From positions 186,001-250,000 of the forward strand of contig NZ_JAHWGT010000001.1 in the NCBI RefSeq assembly GCF_020873895.1: DNA of 64,000 nucleotides. Direction: 5' to 3'. Source of the stretch: Streptomyces sp. DH12. Its GTDB lineage: Bacteria; Actinomycetota; Actinomycetes; Streptomycetales; Streptomycetaceae. Both the position numbers and the translations under genes were made by a program. The notes beneath the pieces were generated by a model. It was given only the letters and a program-made list of their open reading frames with translations. It did not search any database and was not told where the DNA came from. Each line of letters starts with the position of its first letter. Positions within the stretch are counted from its first letter, which is position 1. Below are positions 42,669-51,417 of the stretch, in pieces.

Positions 42669-43838
42669 ATGCAGACCGAGCAGATCGCCCGCACCTTCGT
42701 CGAGTACTTCGAGGAGCGCGGCCACCGCCGCGTCACCGGCTCGACGCTGCTGCCGCCGCCCGGGGACCCGGTGCTGTTCACCACCTCCGGCATGCACCCG
42801 CTCACCCCGTACCTGGAGGGGCGCCCCCACCCTCTGGGCAGCCGGCTGGTCAACGTCCAGCGCTGTCTGCGCACCACCGACCTGGACGAGGCCGGCGACG
42901 CCACCCACCTGACCGTCTTCGAGATGCTCGGCACGTGGTCGCTGGGCGACTACGAGGGCCGGCAGAGCCTCGCCTGGGGATACGAGCTCTTCACCGAGGG
43001 GTTCGGCATCGACCCGACGCTGCTGCACGCCACGGCCTACGCCGGCGACGACCGAGTGGGGCCGGACACCACCTCCGTCGACCTGTGGGAGCGCCTCGGC
43101 GTCCCCGTCGAGCTCACCGTGGACGACAACTGGTGGTCCAACGGGCCCACCGGCCCGTGCGGTCCCGACTCGGAGATGTTCCTGTGGACCGGCGACACCC
43201 CGCCCGAGTCGACACCCACCCGCGACGACCGCTGGGTGGAGGTGTGGAACCACGTGATGATGCGCCACCGCCGACTGGACGACGGCTCGCTCGTACCGCT
43301 GCCCCAGCGCAACGTCGACACCGGCCTGGGCCTGGAACGGCTGGCCGCCCTCCTCCAGGGCCGGCCGTCCGTGTACGAGAGCGACGCCTTCGCCCCCTGG
43401 CGCCGCTGCGTACCGGCCCTGTGGCGACCGCTGGACGAGCCGTCGCTGCGCGTCGTCTGCGACCACCTGCGCTCGGCCGTCGTCGTACTCGGCGACGAGG
43501 TCCGCCCGGCCAACACCGGACGCGGCTACGTCCTGCGCCGGCTGGTGCGGCGGGTGCTGACCGTGCTGTGGCGCGACGACCCCTCGCGCACCCTGGCCGA
43601 CCTGCCGGATGAACCGGTACGCCACACCCTGGACCGCTTCCGGCAGGACACCGACCCGGACCTCGTGTCCCGGATGCTCCTGGAGGAGGAGCACCGCTTC
43701 CGCCGCCTCCTGGAGCGGGGCCGGCAGGTCCTCGCCCGCCCCCGCTTCCAGGGCCCGCTCGACGAGGGCGACCTCCACTACCTCCACGACACCCACGGCC
43801 TCCCCCGAGACCTGGTGACGCACCTGCGCCGGGAGTGA
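42669..43838 (+). CDS. Truncated alanyl-tRNA synthetase homologue (catalytic part only)
   Basis: 389 residues, less than half of full-length AlaRS (about 880). Class II motifs are visible: FTTSGMHPLTPY (usual FTNAGM), RCLRTTDLDEAGDATHLTVFEMLGTWSLGDYEG (usual RxxGK..NDLENVG..HHTFFEMLGNFSFGDY), DNWWSNGPTGPCGPDSEM, NVDTGLGLERLAALLQG, NTGRGYVLRRLVRRVL, and the end LHDTHGLPRDL (usual YDTYGFPLDL). The editing domain and C-Ala domain are absent, and there is no C-terminal frameshift. It may aminoacylate a carrier or tRNA in a side pathway, or be an alanine-tRNA mimic involved in regulation. The gene stands alone behind a leader ORF. Confidence 0.75.
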   Translation: MQTEQIARTFVEYFEERGHRRVTGSTLLPPPGDPVLFTTSGMHPLTPYLEGRPHPLGSRLVNVQRCLRTTDLDEAGDATHLTVFEMLGTWSLGDYEGRQSLAWGYELFTEGFGIDPTLLHATAYAGDDRVGPDTTSVDLWERLGVPVELTVDDNWWSNGPTGPCGPDSEMFLWTGDTPPESTPTRDDRWVEVWNHVMMRHRRLDDGSLVPLPQRNVDTGLGLERLAALLQGRPSVYESDAFAPWRRCVPALWRPLDEPSLRVVCDHLRSAVVVLGDEVRPANTGRGYVLRRLVRRVLTVLWRDDPSRTLADLPDEPVRHTLDRFRQDTDPDLVSRMLLEEEHRFRRLLERGRQVLARPRFQGPLDEGDLHYLHDTHGLPRDLVTHLRRE

Positions 43839-43919
43839 CGACGGCGGGCGCGGGCCGGACGGAAGAGGCATGCCGGCGGAGTCGTCGGGTTGTGGCCCCG
43901 CAGTACGAGGGGGTGCGTG

Positions 43920-44498
43920 ATGTCCGGCAGTTCGCGACCGGGCCGGGAGCAGCCGGGGCGGCCGCCCCGAAACCCGGGCCGGCAGGCACCGCCCGGTGGA
44001 GGGCGCCCGCCCCGGCGTGGCCGGGGGTGTCTGCTCGCCCTCGTGGCGTTCCTCGCTCTGGGGGCGGTCCTGATCGGTGTGCTGGTCGTGGCCGGCACCG
44101 GTGGCGACGGGCCCGGCGACCGCCCGCCGGCACCGCCCTCGCCGACAGGCACCCCCGCACCCGCCGACCGGTCCTCGCCGGCCGACCGGCCCTCACCGGG
44201 CGGCGGTGAGACGCCGGCGGGCCCCGAGGGCGACGTCCGGATCACCGGGTGCGGAGTCGACGCCACGACCGAATGGCCCTCGGCCGACCTGTCGGTGACC
44301 AACCGGAGCAGGAAGGCCGGCGGCTACGTCATCGAGGTCGAGTTCGTGGACGGCACGGGCAAGCGCCTCGCCGAAGCGCCGGCCTCCGTGAGCAACCTGG
44401 CGGCGGGGCAGCGGGCCGAGGCGGTGGCGCAGAGCCCGCAGCAGGTCTCCGGGGACGTCACCTGCCGGGTGACCGACGTGACCCGCTTCGCGTCCTGA
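43920..44498 (+). CDS. Membrane-anchored FxLYD-like domain protein
   Basis: 192 residues. A Pro/Gly/Arg-rich cytosolic start (about 36 residues) is followed by a TM helix (CLLALVAFLALGAVLIGVLVVAG), a Pro/Ala-rich spacer and an extracytoplasmic domain (about 105-190) with VRITGCGVDATTEWPSADLSVTNRSRKAGGYVIEVEF, SVSNLAAGQ and TCRVTDV. This strand pattern is that of FxLYD-type domains. Two Cys may form a disulfide. GAGGGGG upstream of the ATG at 43920. Confidence 0.65.
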   Translation: MSGSSRPGREQPGRPPRNPGRQAPPGGGRPPRRGRGCLLALVAFLALGAVLIGVLVVAGTGGDGPGDRPPAPPSPTGTPAPADRSSPADRPSPGGGETPAGPEGDVRITGCGVDATTEWPSADLSVTNRSRKAGGYVIEVEFVDGTGKRLAEAPASVSNLAAGQRAEAVAQSPQQVSGDVTCRVTDVTRFAS

Positions 44499-44559
44499 CC
44501 CGCCGACGGGGCACGGACCGCCGGCTGCCCGCTCAGGGCGCCCGGAGGCCGGACCGCTT

Positions 44560-45053
44560 TCAGGCGATGGTGGGGCTGCGGCGTTCGACGAGGGTGACGT
44601 CGCGCCAGACGCCGTGGTGGCGGCCGATGCGTTCCCGGATGCCGACCACGCGGAAGCCCGCGCGGCGGTGGACGGCGAGGCTGGCGGTGTTCTCGGGGAA
44701 GATGCCGGACTGGATCGTCCAGATCCCCGCCCGCTCGGTGGCGTCGACGAGCGCCGTCAGCAGGGCGGAGGCGATGCCCCGGCCGCGGGCGTGGGGGTGG
44801 ACGTACACGGAGTGCTCGACCACGCTGGTGTAGGCGCACCGGTCGGAGACGTGCGCCGCGGCGACCCACCCGAGTACCGCCCCGCCCGGGTCGAGCGCGG
44901 CGAAGCGGTACTCGGCCGGCTTCGCCGCGTCGAACGCCTCCCAGGTGGGGCCGTCGTCTCGAAGGTGGCGTCGCCCTCGTCGATGCCCGCCTGATAGATC
45001 GCCAGAACCTGCTCGGCGTGCGCCGCGGTCAGCGGCACGATCGGCGTGGCCAT
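44560..45053 (-). pseudogene. GNAT acetyltransferase with a 1-bp frameshift
   Basis: The N-terminal part starts at ATG 45053 (MATPIVPLTAAHAEQVLAIYQAGIDEGDATFETT). In frame it then turns to a nonsense peptide. In the next frame the sequence continues TWEAFDAAKPAEYRFAALDPG and on to VYVHPHARGRGIASALLTALV and AGFRVVGIRERIG to the TGA near 44560. A missing base in the C-run at 44947-44950 (minus strand) explains this. Corrected, it is a 164-residue GNAT enzyme similar to phosphinothricin acetyltransferases. A real pseudogene or a sequencing error. Confidence 0.75.
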
Positions 45054-45105
45054 CCGTTCCCCTCCGTCCGGCTGTCCGGCTAATCCGGCTGTCCGGCTGT
45101 CCTCG

Positions 45106-45480
45106 TCAGGCCGTGGCCGACGGGGACAGGAGCCTGCCCATGGCGGCGAGCACCGATGGTTCGACGCGGTAGTAGACCCACGTGCCGCGCCGCTCGGAGG
45201 AGAGCAGACCCGCGTCCTTGAGCTTCTTCAGGTGGTGGGAGACGGTCGGCTGGGAGACGCCGACGTCGGAGATGTCGCACACGCACGCCTCGCCGCCCTC
45301 GTGGGAGGCGACGGCGGAGAAGAGCCGCAGCCGCACCGGGTCGCCGAGCGCCTTGAACATCCGCGCGGCCGTCTCGGCCTCCTCGGCGGTCATCGGCCGT
45401 TCGGTCAGCGGCGGGCAGCACGGCGCCACCGCGCCCTGGGCGTCGGGGGCCATCAGCGGCAGCGCCTCCGTGTTCGACAT
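45106..45480 (-). CDS. arsR: ArsR family arsenic-type repressor (CVCD motif)
   Basis: 124 residues. The DNA-binding part is FKALGDPVRLRLFSAVASHEGGEACVCDISDVGVSQPTVSHHLKKLKDAGLL. The CVCD pair in helix 3 is the arsenite site of the E. coli-type ArsR. Extra cysteines near residues 21-22 (PCCPP) may also bind. It represses itself and the divergent flavoprotein gene. Palindromes with GTGTC/GACAC lie right at its start. Confidence 0.88.
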   Translation of the reverse strand: MSNTEALPLMAPDAQGAVAPCCPPLTERPMTAEEAETAARMFKALGDPVRLRLFSAVASHEGGEACVCDISDVGVSQPTVSHHLKKLKDAGLLSSERRGTWVYYRVEPSVLAAMGRLLSPSATA

Positions 45481-45624
45481 GTGTCTATGTTGACACGCGT
45501 CGAAGCAGGAGGGGAGGGGCGGTGGGGAGGGGGGTGGTCCAGGTCGGTGATTCGATGGATGTCTATGTTGACGGGTGTCTATGTGGGTGCCATGCTGACG
45601 GCGGAAGGCATCGACGTTTGTCGA
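45481..45624. promoter_or_regulatory. Divergent arsR-arsO promoter with repeated sites
   Basis: GTGTC-tatgtt-GACAC (45481-45496) is a perfect inverted repeat next to the arsR start. GTCTATGT occurs three times (45483-45490, 45561-45568, 45577-45584). TCGAC-gttt-GTCGA (45611-45624) lies close to the flavoprotein ribosome-binding site. They may be ArsR sites. Confidence 0.6.
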
Positions 45625-45641
45625 ATCAAAGAGGAGTCGCC

Positions 45642-47048
45642 GTGAACGCGCCCACCCCCGCCGAGTCGCCCGTCGTCGTGATCGGAGCCGGCCCCATCGG
45701 TCTGGCCGCCGCGGCCCACCTGGTCGACCGGGGCATCGAGCCCCTGGTCCTGGAGGCCGGTGCCGCCGCCGGGGCCGCGGTACGGGAGTGGTCGCACGTC
45801 CGCCTGTTCTCCCCGTGGGCCGAGGTCGTCGACCCGGCCGCCGAGAAGCTGCTCGCCCCGACGGGCTGGACCCGCCCCGACCCCGCCGCCCACCCCACCG
45901 GCGGCGACTGGGCGGAGCGGTACCTCCAGCCGCTCGCCGAGGTCCTCGGTGACCGGGTGCGCCTCGGCGCGACGGTCACCGGCGTGTCCCGCGCGGGCCG
46001 CGACCGGATCGTCGACGCCGACCGGGAGCAGCAGCCCTTCGTCGTGCACGTCGCCCACGCCGACGGGCGCGAGGAGCGCGTCCTCGCCCGCGCCGTCATC
46101 GACGCCTCGGGCACCTGGCGCACCCCGTCCCCGGCCGGCGGCAGCGGTCTGCCCGCGCTCGGCGAGAGGGCGGCCGCCGACCGGGTCTCCTACCGGGTCC
46201 CCGACCTCGGCGACCCGGCCGTCCGCGCCCGGTACGCGGGTCGGCGCACCGCCGTGGTCGGCTCCGGCGCGTCCGCCTTCACCGCGCTCGCCACCCTCGC
46301 CGACCTCGCCCGGTCGGACGCCGGGGCCGGAACCGAGGCGGTGTGGATCCTGCGGCGCGGCATCTCCGGCTCCACGTTCGGCGGCGGCACGGCCGACCAG
46401 CTGCCCGCCCGCGGCGCCCTGGGCCTCGCCGCGAAGGACGCCGTCGACCGCGGCCACGCCGACGCCGTCACGGGCTTCCGCACCGGGGCCGTCGAACGGG
46501 CGGCGGACGGCCGACTCGTACTGGTCGCCGAGGACGGCCGCCGCCTGGACCCGGTCGACGAGGTCATCGCCCTGACCGGACTCCGACCCGACCTGTCCTT
46601 CCTGTCCGAACTCCGCCTCGGCCTCGACGAACGGCTCCAGGCCCCCGTCGGGCTCGCTCCGCTGATCGACCCCAACCAGCACTCCTGCGGCACGGTCCGC
46701 CCGCACGGCCATCGAGAGCTCTCCCACCCCGAGCGGGGCGTGTACCTGGTCGGCATGAAGTCCTACGGCCGCGCCCCGACCTTCCTCGCCATGACGGGCC
46801 ACGAGCAGGTCCGCTCCGTGGCCGCCGCGCTCGCCGGCGACCTCGACGCCGCCGACCGCGTCGAGCTGACCCTCCCGGAGACCGGGGTCTGCGGCGGCGC
46901 CGGGCTCTTCGACGCCCCCGGGGCACGGACCGGTGCAGACGGGGGCTGCTGCGCCACCCCCGAGCCCCCGCTCGTGGCGCTCGCCGCGCCCGCGCCCGGG
47001 TCGGCCGGCGCCGCGGAGGCCCCGGCGGGCGGGTGCTGCGGCTCCTGA
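45642..47048 (+). CDS. arsO: ArsO-like flavin-binding protein with cysteine-rich tail
   Basis: 468 residues. The dinucleotide motif is VVVIGAGPIGLAAAAHL; the second is RRTAVVGSGASAFTALATLA; IALTGLRPDLSF and YLVGMKSYGRAPTFLAMTGHEQ follow. The layout is that of FAD/NAD(P) flavoproteins known as ArsO in Streptomyces arsenic clusters. The C-terminal 50 residues hold GVCGG, GGCCATP and GGCCGS: five cysteines in an Ala/Pro-rich tail that could bind arsenite. The enzymatic reaction is not established. GTG at 45642 with AGAGGAG upstream. Confidence 0.75.
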   Translation: MNAPTPAESPVVVIGAGPIGLAAAAHLVDRGIEPLVLEAGAAAGAAVREWSHVRLFSPWAEVVDPAAEKLLAPTGWTRPDPAAHPTGGDWAERYLQPLAEVLGDRVRLGATVTGVSRAGRDRIVDADREQQPFVVHVAHADGREERVLARAVIDASGTWRTPSPAGGSGLPALGERAAADRVSYRVPDLGDPAVRARYAGRRTAVVGSGASAFTALATLADLARSDAGAGTEAVWILRRGISGSTFGGGTADQLPARGALGLAAKDAVDRGHADAVTGFRTGAVERAADGRLVLVAEDGRRLDPVDEVIALTGLRPDLSFLSELRLGLDERLQAPVGLAPLIDPNQHSCGTVRPHGHRELSHPERGVYLVGMKSYGRAPTFLAMTGHEQVRSVAAALAGDLDAADRVELTLPETGVCGGAGLFDAPGARTGADGGCCATPEPPLVALAAPAPGSAGAAEAPAGGCCGS

Positions 47049-47068
47049 ACCGCCTCACCCCACCCGGC

Positions 47069-47112
47069 GGCGCGGCCGCGAGGGGAACGGGGGACCGGTC
47101 GCGGCCCGCGCC
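47069..47112. terminator. Bidirectional terminator-like hairpin
   Basis: Arms 47069-47081 and 47099-47112 are complementary with a single bulge; 17-nt loop. It lies between the convergent ArsO and PAP2 genes. Confidence 0.6.
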
Positions 47113-47176
47113 GTACCGCGTGCCCCGCGTCGCCCGGCTCACACCGGCGTACCGCGCGACCCTCCGTCACCCCGGC

Positions 47177-47725
47177 TCACATCTTGGCGCGCAGCCACAG
47201 CGACGGGGCCTCGTGGACGAGCCAGGCGCCGGCCAGCCCGATGACCGCGCCGACGGCGACGTCACTCGGGTAGTGCGCGCCGGAGTGGACCCGCTGCACC
47301 GCGACGGCCGCGGCGGGCACCGCGCAGGCGGCGCCCCATCCGGGGTGGACGAGGGCGACACCGGTGGTGAAGCCGACGGCCGCCGCGGTGTGCCCGGACG
47401 GGAAGGAGGAACTCTCCGGCCGGTCGTGCACGTCGTCGTGCGGGATCAGCTCCTCGGGGGGCCTGCGCCGCTCGTAGAGCTGCTTGCACACGGCGTTCGA
47501 CACCACCTCCGCCAGTCCCATCGCGGTCAGCCCGGCCACGGCGGCCTTGCGCTCCCGGTAGCCGCCGACCGCCGACATGACCGCCGCCGCGGCCCACCAC
47601 AGCTTGGTGCGCTCGGCCGCCGTCTCGACAGCGGGCAGTACCCGCCGCGCCAGAGGAGAGGTCCAGTGGGCCATGTGGCGGGTGAGCCGGCGGTCACCCT
47701 CCCGCAGATCATCGAGGTCCGTCAT
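47177..47725 (-). CDS. PAP2 superfamily membrane phosphatase
   Basis: 182 residues. The PAP2 motifs are VCKQLYERRRP (KxxxxxxRP), SSSFPSGHTAAAVGF (PSGH) and RVHSGAHYPSDVAVGAVIG (SRxxxxxHxxxD-type). About five hydrophobic segments. Such enzymes dephosphorylate polyprenyl or phosphatidyl phosphates on the outer face of the membrane. Substrate unknown. Confidence 0.85.
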   Translation of the reverse strand: MTDLDDLREGDRRLTRHMAHWTSPLARRVLPAVETAAERTKLWWAAAAVMSAVGGYRERKAAVAGLTAMGLAEVVSNAVCKQLYERRRPPEELIPHDDVHDRPESSSFPSGHTAAAVGFTTGVALVHPGWGAACAVPAAAVAVQRVHSGAHYPSDVAVGAVIGLAGAWLVHEAPSLWLRAKM

Positions 47726-47930
47726 GGACGCCGGTTGCCCGGCTCCGAGGATCGCACACCCACCGGGAGCGAGACGGGGCCGGGCCGCGTCGGGCAAGGG
47801 AGCGCCGGCGGGGGCGGATCCGGACCACTCCACCGGCCCACGACGACTCCCGGGGCCGGCCCGGCGAGCGGGACGGCCCCGGGAGGCACACGTCGGACGT
47901 ACCCGGGCGTCAGCCGGGCGGGTCCGCGCG

Positions 47931-49049
47931 TCAGTCGAGGCGCCGGTGGTCCTCCTCGGTCCACTTCGCCGTGTCGCGCGGCTGGACGTACGGCTCCTCC
48001 GTCCGGGGGTGGCCGCCCTCGATGGCGCGCTGACGGGCCATCTCCGCGTCGAACTCCAGGCCGAGCAGGATCGCCAGGTTGGTGATCCACAGCCACACCA
48101 GGAAGACGATGACACCGGCCAGGGTGCCGTAGGTCTTGTTGTACGAGGCGAAGTTCGCCACGTACAGGGCGAAGCCCGCCGAGGCGATCATCCACAGGAG
48201 CAGGGCGAGGAAACTGCCCGGGGTGACCCACTTGAACCCGCGGCCCCGGGCGTTGGGCGCCGCCCAGTACAGGATCGCGATCATGACGGTGACCAGCAGG
48301 ACCAGGACCGGCCACTTGGCGATCGACCACACCGTCATCGCCGTGTCGCCCACGCCGAGGGCCGAACCCGCGCGCTGGGCGAGGGGGCCGGTGAAGACGA
48401 CGATCAGGGCGCTCACGACCGCCAGCACCATCAGGACCACCGTCAGGACCAGGCGCAGCGGCAGCACCTTCCACACGGGGCGGCCCTCGGGCATGTCGTA
48501 CACGGCGTTCGAGGCGCGGATGAACGCGGCGATGTACCCGGACGCCGACCACACGGCCAGCAGCAGACCGATGATCGCCATGAGCGAGCCGGTCCCGCCG
48601 TTGCCCTGCAGCTGCTCCACGGCGTCGGTGATGATGTCCCGGGCCGGGCCGGGCGCCAGCTTCTGCAGGTTGTCCATCACCTGCTGGGTGGCCGAGCGGC
48701 CCGCGATCCCCAGCAGGGAGACCAGGACCAGCAGGGCCGGGAAGAGGGAGAGCACCCCGTAGTAGGTCAGGGCCGCCGCCCGGTCGGTCAGCTCGTCGTC
48801 CGTGAACTCCTTGACCGTGCGCTTCAGCACCTCCAGCCACGACCTCTTCGGCATGGCGGTGGGTTGGTCCGGGGCGTCGCGCTCCACCTGCGGATCCGGG
48901 CCGATGCCGTCGGACTCCCTCGGGGTGTCGGGCTCGCCGTCCCGCCCGCCATCGGCCCGGTACCGGTCGCCGTCGTGGCGGTGGTCGCGGGGGTCGCGGT
49001 GCCCGGGTGTCTCGTCTCCGTGGTGCCCTGGTTCTGGTGTCCGTGCCAT
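47931..49049 (-). CDS. YihY/BrkB-like membrane protein
   Basis: 372 residues. An acidic, Asp/His-rich N-terminus (about 1-65) precedes the six-helix YihY domain: FTDDELTDRAAALTYYGVLSLFPALLVLVSLLG, SLMAIIGLLLAVWSASGYIAAFIRASNAVYD, LRLVLTVVLMVLAVVSALIVVF, WPVLVLLVTVMIAILYWAAPNARG, PGSFLALLLWMIASAGFALYVANF and TYGTLAGVIVFLVWLWITNLAILLG. A possible transporter or export factor, role not known. The ATG at 49049 has only a weak ribosome-binding box. Confidence 0.85.
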   Translation of the reverse strand: MARTPEPGHHGDETPGHRDPRDHRHDGDRYRADGGRDGEPDTPRESDGIGPDPQVERDAPDQPTAMPKRSWLEVLKRTVKEFTDDELTDRAAALTYYGVLSLFPALLVLVSLLGIAGRSATQQVMDNLQKLAPGPARDIITDAVEQLQGNGGTGSLMAIIGLLLAVWSASGYIAAFIRASNAVYDMPEGRPVWKVLPLRLVLTVVLMVLAVVSALIVVFTGPLAQRAGSALGVGDTAMTVWSIAKWPVLVLLVTVMIAILYWAAPNARGRGFKWVTPGSFLALLLWMIASAGFALYVANFASYNKTYGTLAGVIVFLVWLWITNLAILLGLEFDAEMARQRAIEGGHPRTEEPYVQPRDTAKWTEEDHRRLD

Positions 49050-49196
49050 GTCAGTGGGGTAACCGCTCCGGGGAGAAGGAAACGGATCGATCGGGTGGGG
49101 TACGGGAGGGTTCGTCCTCCGCCTGCCCGGGACCGGGGCGCGAGCGTCGCCGTCCCGTGCCGGACGGACGTCCGGGCGCACGGGACGGCGGGGGCG

Positions 49197-49793
49197 TCAA
49201 TCCGCCGGGTGCCCGCAGTGCGCCAGGGAGACGGGCGGCACCATCGACCGGGCCCGCTGCCACATGCCGTGCGCCTGCTCCGCGGGGCGCTGCTGTTCGC
49301 CGTGCAGGGCGTTGAGGACGAGCAGGCCGCCGGTCAGGGCGGGGATGACCCACTGCATGCAGGTCAGCCGGCGCTGCGCCTCGTCGGTGTCGACGGGGTG
49401 ATCGGCGGCCTTCTCCACGTCCTCGGGGGCCTCGGAGGACGCCAGCTCGATCTTCTTGCCCAGGACACGGCTGTACGCGGTGGCGGCCAGCGCCGCACCG
49501 GTCAGCACGGTCTTGGCGACGGTGGACGCGGCGACGCCCTGCTGCGTGGCGACCCGGCCGGCGTTCGCCGCCAGCAGACCGGTGGCACCGACCAGGTGGA
49601 CGGCGATGGCCGCGGCGTTGACCGGCGTCCACTTGGCCCACCCCGCACTCGCGATCCGGGCGGTGCCCTGCCACGTCCCGCCCTCGTCGCGGGCCGCGCC
49701 GTTCAGGCCGACGGCGCCCATCAGCGAGCCGCCGAACCACGCGGCGAGCCCCAGGTCGTGCAGGCTGCGGAGCCCGGTACTGCGTTCCGACAT
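49197..49793 (-). CDS. Membrane protein, likely four spans (198 aa)
   Basis: The ATG at 49793 follows GGGAGCGAACGAG. Hydrophobic segments: DLGLAAWFGGSLMGAVGLNG, AAAIAVHLVGATGLLAANAG, AASTVAKTVLTGAALAATAYS and CMQWVIPALTGGLLVLNAL. An acidic loop (SSEAPEDVEKAADHPVDTDEAQRR) lies between the last two. This resembles uncharacterised Streptomyces membrane proteins. It lies beside a BrkB-like gene but is separated by about 150 bp. Confidence 0.65.
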   Translation of the reverse strand: MSERSTGLRSLHDLGLAAWFGGSLMGAVGLNGAARDEGGTWQGTARIASAGWAKWTPVNAAAIAVHLVGATGLLAANAGRVATQQGVAASTVAKTVLTGAALAATAYSRVLGKKIELASSEAPEDVEKAADHPVDTDEAQRRLTCMQWVIPALTGGLLVLNALHGEQQRPAEQAHGMWQRARSMVPPVSLAHCGHPAD

Positions 49794-49989
49794 CTCGTTC
49801 GCTCCCTGTGACCGACACGGCCGGCACCCCGCCGGCACGTCCCCACGGTCCCCCTCCCCGGCGGCGCCCGCACGCCGTGCTGCTGCGAACGGACCACCGC
49901 CACCCGCGACCCGCGTGCCCCGCCGCCGGCCTCGGCACTCGGCGCACCGGCGCCGCCCGCCCCACGGGAGCGGGCCGGGCGGCGGCGGG

Positions 49990-50958
49990 CTACGGCAGCG
50001 GGGTGCCGCGGGCGCTCAGCCAGAGCCCGTACCACTCCTCGTGGGTGAGGTCCGGCTCGCGCCGCGCCGCGTCGGCGCAGGCGCGGATGCGGTCGGGCCG
50101 GGCGCTGCCGACGACCGGCGCGATGCGCGCCGGGTGCCGTTGCAGCCACCACAGCAGGACCGTCTCCGGCGTGGTGCCCTTCGCCTCGGCGAGAGCGGCG
50201 ACGTGCCGCGCCGTGGCGTGCTCCGCGGCCGTCTCCTGCCGGCCCGTGAAACGGCCCTGCGCGAGGGCGCCCCAGGCCTGCAGCCGGATGCCGTGGGCCA
50301 GGCAGTGCTCGACCGTCCCGTGGGGGAAGCCGACGGATGCCGCCTGCGGGGTGTTCACCAGCACGCCGGACTCCAGCCAGTCCCGGCTGCGCAGGCTCAT
50401 CTCCAGCTGGTTGGCGACCAGGGGGACGTCGAGGTGGGCCTGGAGGAGCGCGATCTGGGCGGCGCTCATGTTGGACACCCCGAACGCCCGCACCAACTTC
50501 TGCCGGTGCAGCGACATCAGCGCGCGGGCCACGTCCTCGGGGTCGGCCAGCGGGTCGGGCCGGTGGAGCAGCAGGACGTCGATGACGTCGGTGCGCAGCC
50601 GGGCGAGGCTCTCCTCGACCCGCCGGACGACGGTCTCGCCCCGCAGGTCGTACAGGCCGGGCCGGTCCCCGTCGGCCGGCCGGATCCCGCACTTGGTCTG
50701 CACGACGATGCGGTCCCGCAGCCCCGGAGCGCGGGCGAGGACCTCGCCGAACACGGCCTCCGCCTTGCCGTGCCGGTAGATGTCGGCGTGGTCGAAGACC
50801 GTGATGCCGCTGTCCAGGGCGGCGGCCACCGCCGCCTCGGCCTGCTCGATGTCCGCCGCGCCGTACGGTGCGGTGTCCCAGCTGCCGCCGAGACCCATGC
50901 ACCCGTACAGCAGCCGCTCCTTGCCCGTGTCCCGGGCCGTGTCCGCTGTCGTCGTCAC
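49990..50958 (-). CDS. Aldo/keto reductase
   Basis: 322 residues: LYGCMGLGGSWDTAPY, VFDHADIYRHGKAEAVFG (catalytic Asp and Tyr), IVVQTKCGIR (Lys), DVLLLHRPDPL (His), VRAFGVSNMSAAQ and the C-terminal cofactor region. It reduces aldehydes or ketones with NADPH. The GTG at 50958 gives the right length; the preceding in-frame ATG is not needed. Confidence 0.88.
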   Translation of the reverse strand: MTTTADTARDTGKERLLYGCMGLGGSWDTAPYGAADIEQAEAAVAAALDSGITVFDHADIYRHGKAEAVFGEVLARAPGLRDRIVVQTKCGIRPADGDRPGLYDLRGETVVRRVEESLARLRTDVIDVLLLHRPDPLADPEDVARALMSLHRQKLVRAFGVSNMSAAQIALLQAHLDVPLVANQLEMSLRSRDWLESGVLVNTPQAASVGFPHGTVEHCLAHGIRLQAWGALAQGRFTGRQETAAEHATARHVAALAEAKGTTPETVLLWWLQRHPARIAPVVGSARPDRIRACADAARREPDLTHEEWYGLWLSARGTPLP

Positions 50959-51054
50959 GGCGCCCAGCCTTCCACGGCGGGGCGCGCCGCCCAAACGACT
51001 TCCGGAGCCGCCCGTCCCGCGCGGCAGGGGCCGACCGGGGCGGCTGGCCCCCCG

Positions 51055-51417
51055 TCAGGGGCGAGGTGTCTCGTGGTGGGCGGCCAGGGCCGCGGCCGGG
51101 CTGTCGTACAGGGCGAAGACGGTGTCCGCGCCGGTGACCGCCAGCAGCCGCCGCATCTGGGCGGGCACGGAGGCCAGCGCCATGCCGGTGTCCGCGGTAC
51201 GGGCGTGCCGGAGCAGGCGCAGCAGGGTGCTCAGGCCGGAGGAGTCGCAGAACGTGACGTGGGCCAGGTCCAGCACCAGGTGGCGGTGGGTGGCCATCGT
51301 GGCCGAGGCACGGGCGTGCAGGGCGTCGGCGGTGTGGAGGTCCAGGTCGCCGGCGAGCGTGACCACGGCCGCGTGGTCGGCGGCCTCCTGGACGGTCACC
51401 CTCAGGTCCCCGTTCAC
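51055..51417 (-). CDS. STAS-domain anti-anti-sigma factor
   Basis: 120 residues: VVTLAGDLDLHTADALHARA, LVLDLAHVTFCDSSGLSTLLRLLRHA, MRRLLAVTG. The Ser pair in DSSGL holds the phosphorylation site. The GTG at 51417 overlaps the stop of the upstream phosphatase gene (51414), so the phosphatase and its probable substrate are coupled. Confidence 0.88.
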   Translation of the reverse strand: MNGDLRVTVQEAADHAAVVTLAGDLDLHTADALHARASATMATHRHLVLDLAHVTFCDSSGLSTLLRLLRHARTADTGMALASVPAQMRRLLAVTGADTVFALYDSPAAALAAHHETPRP

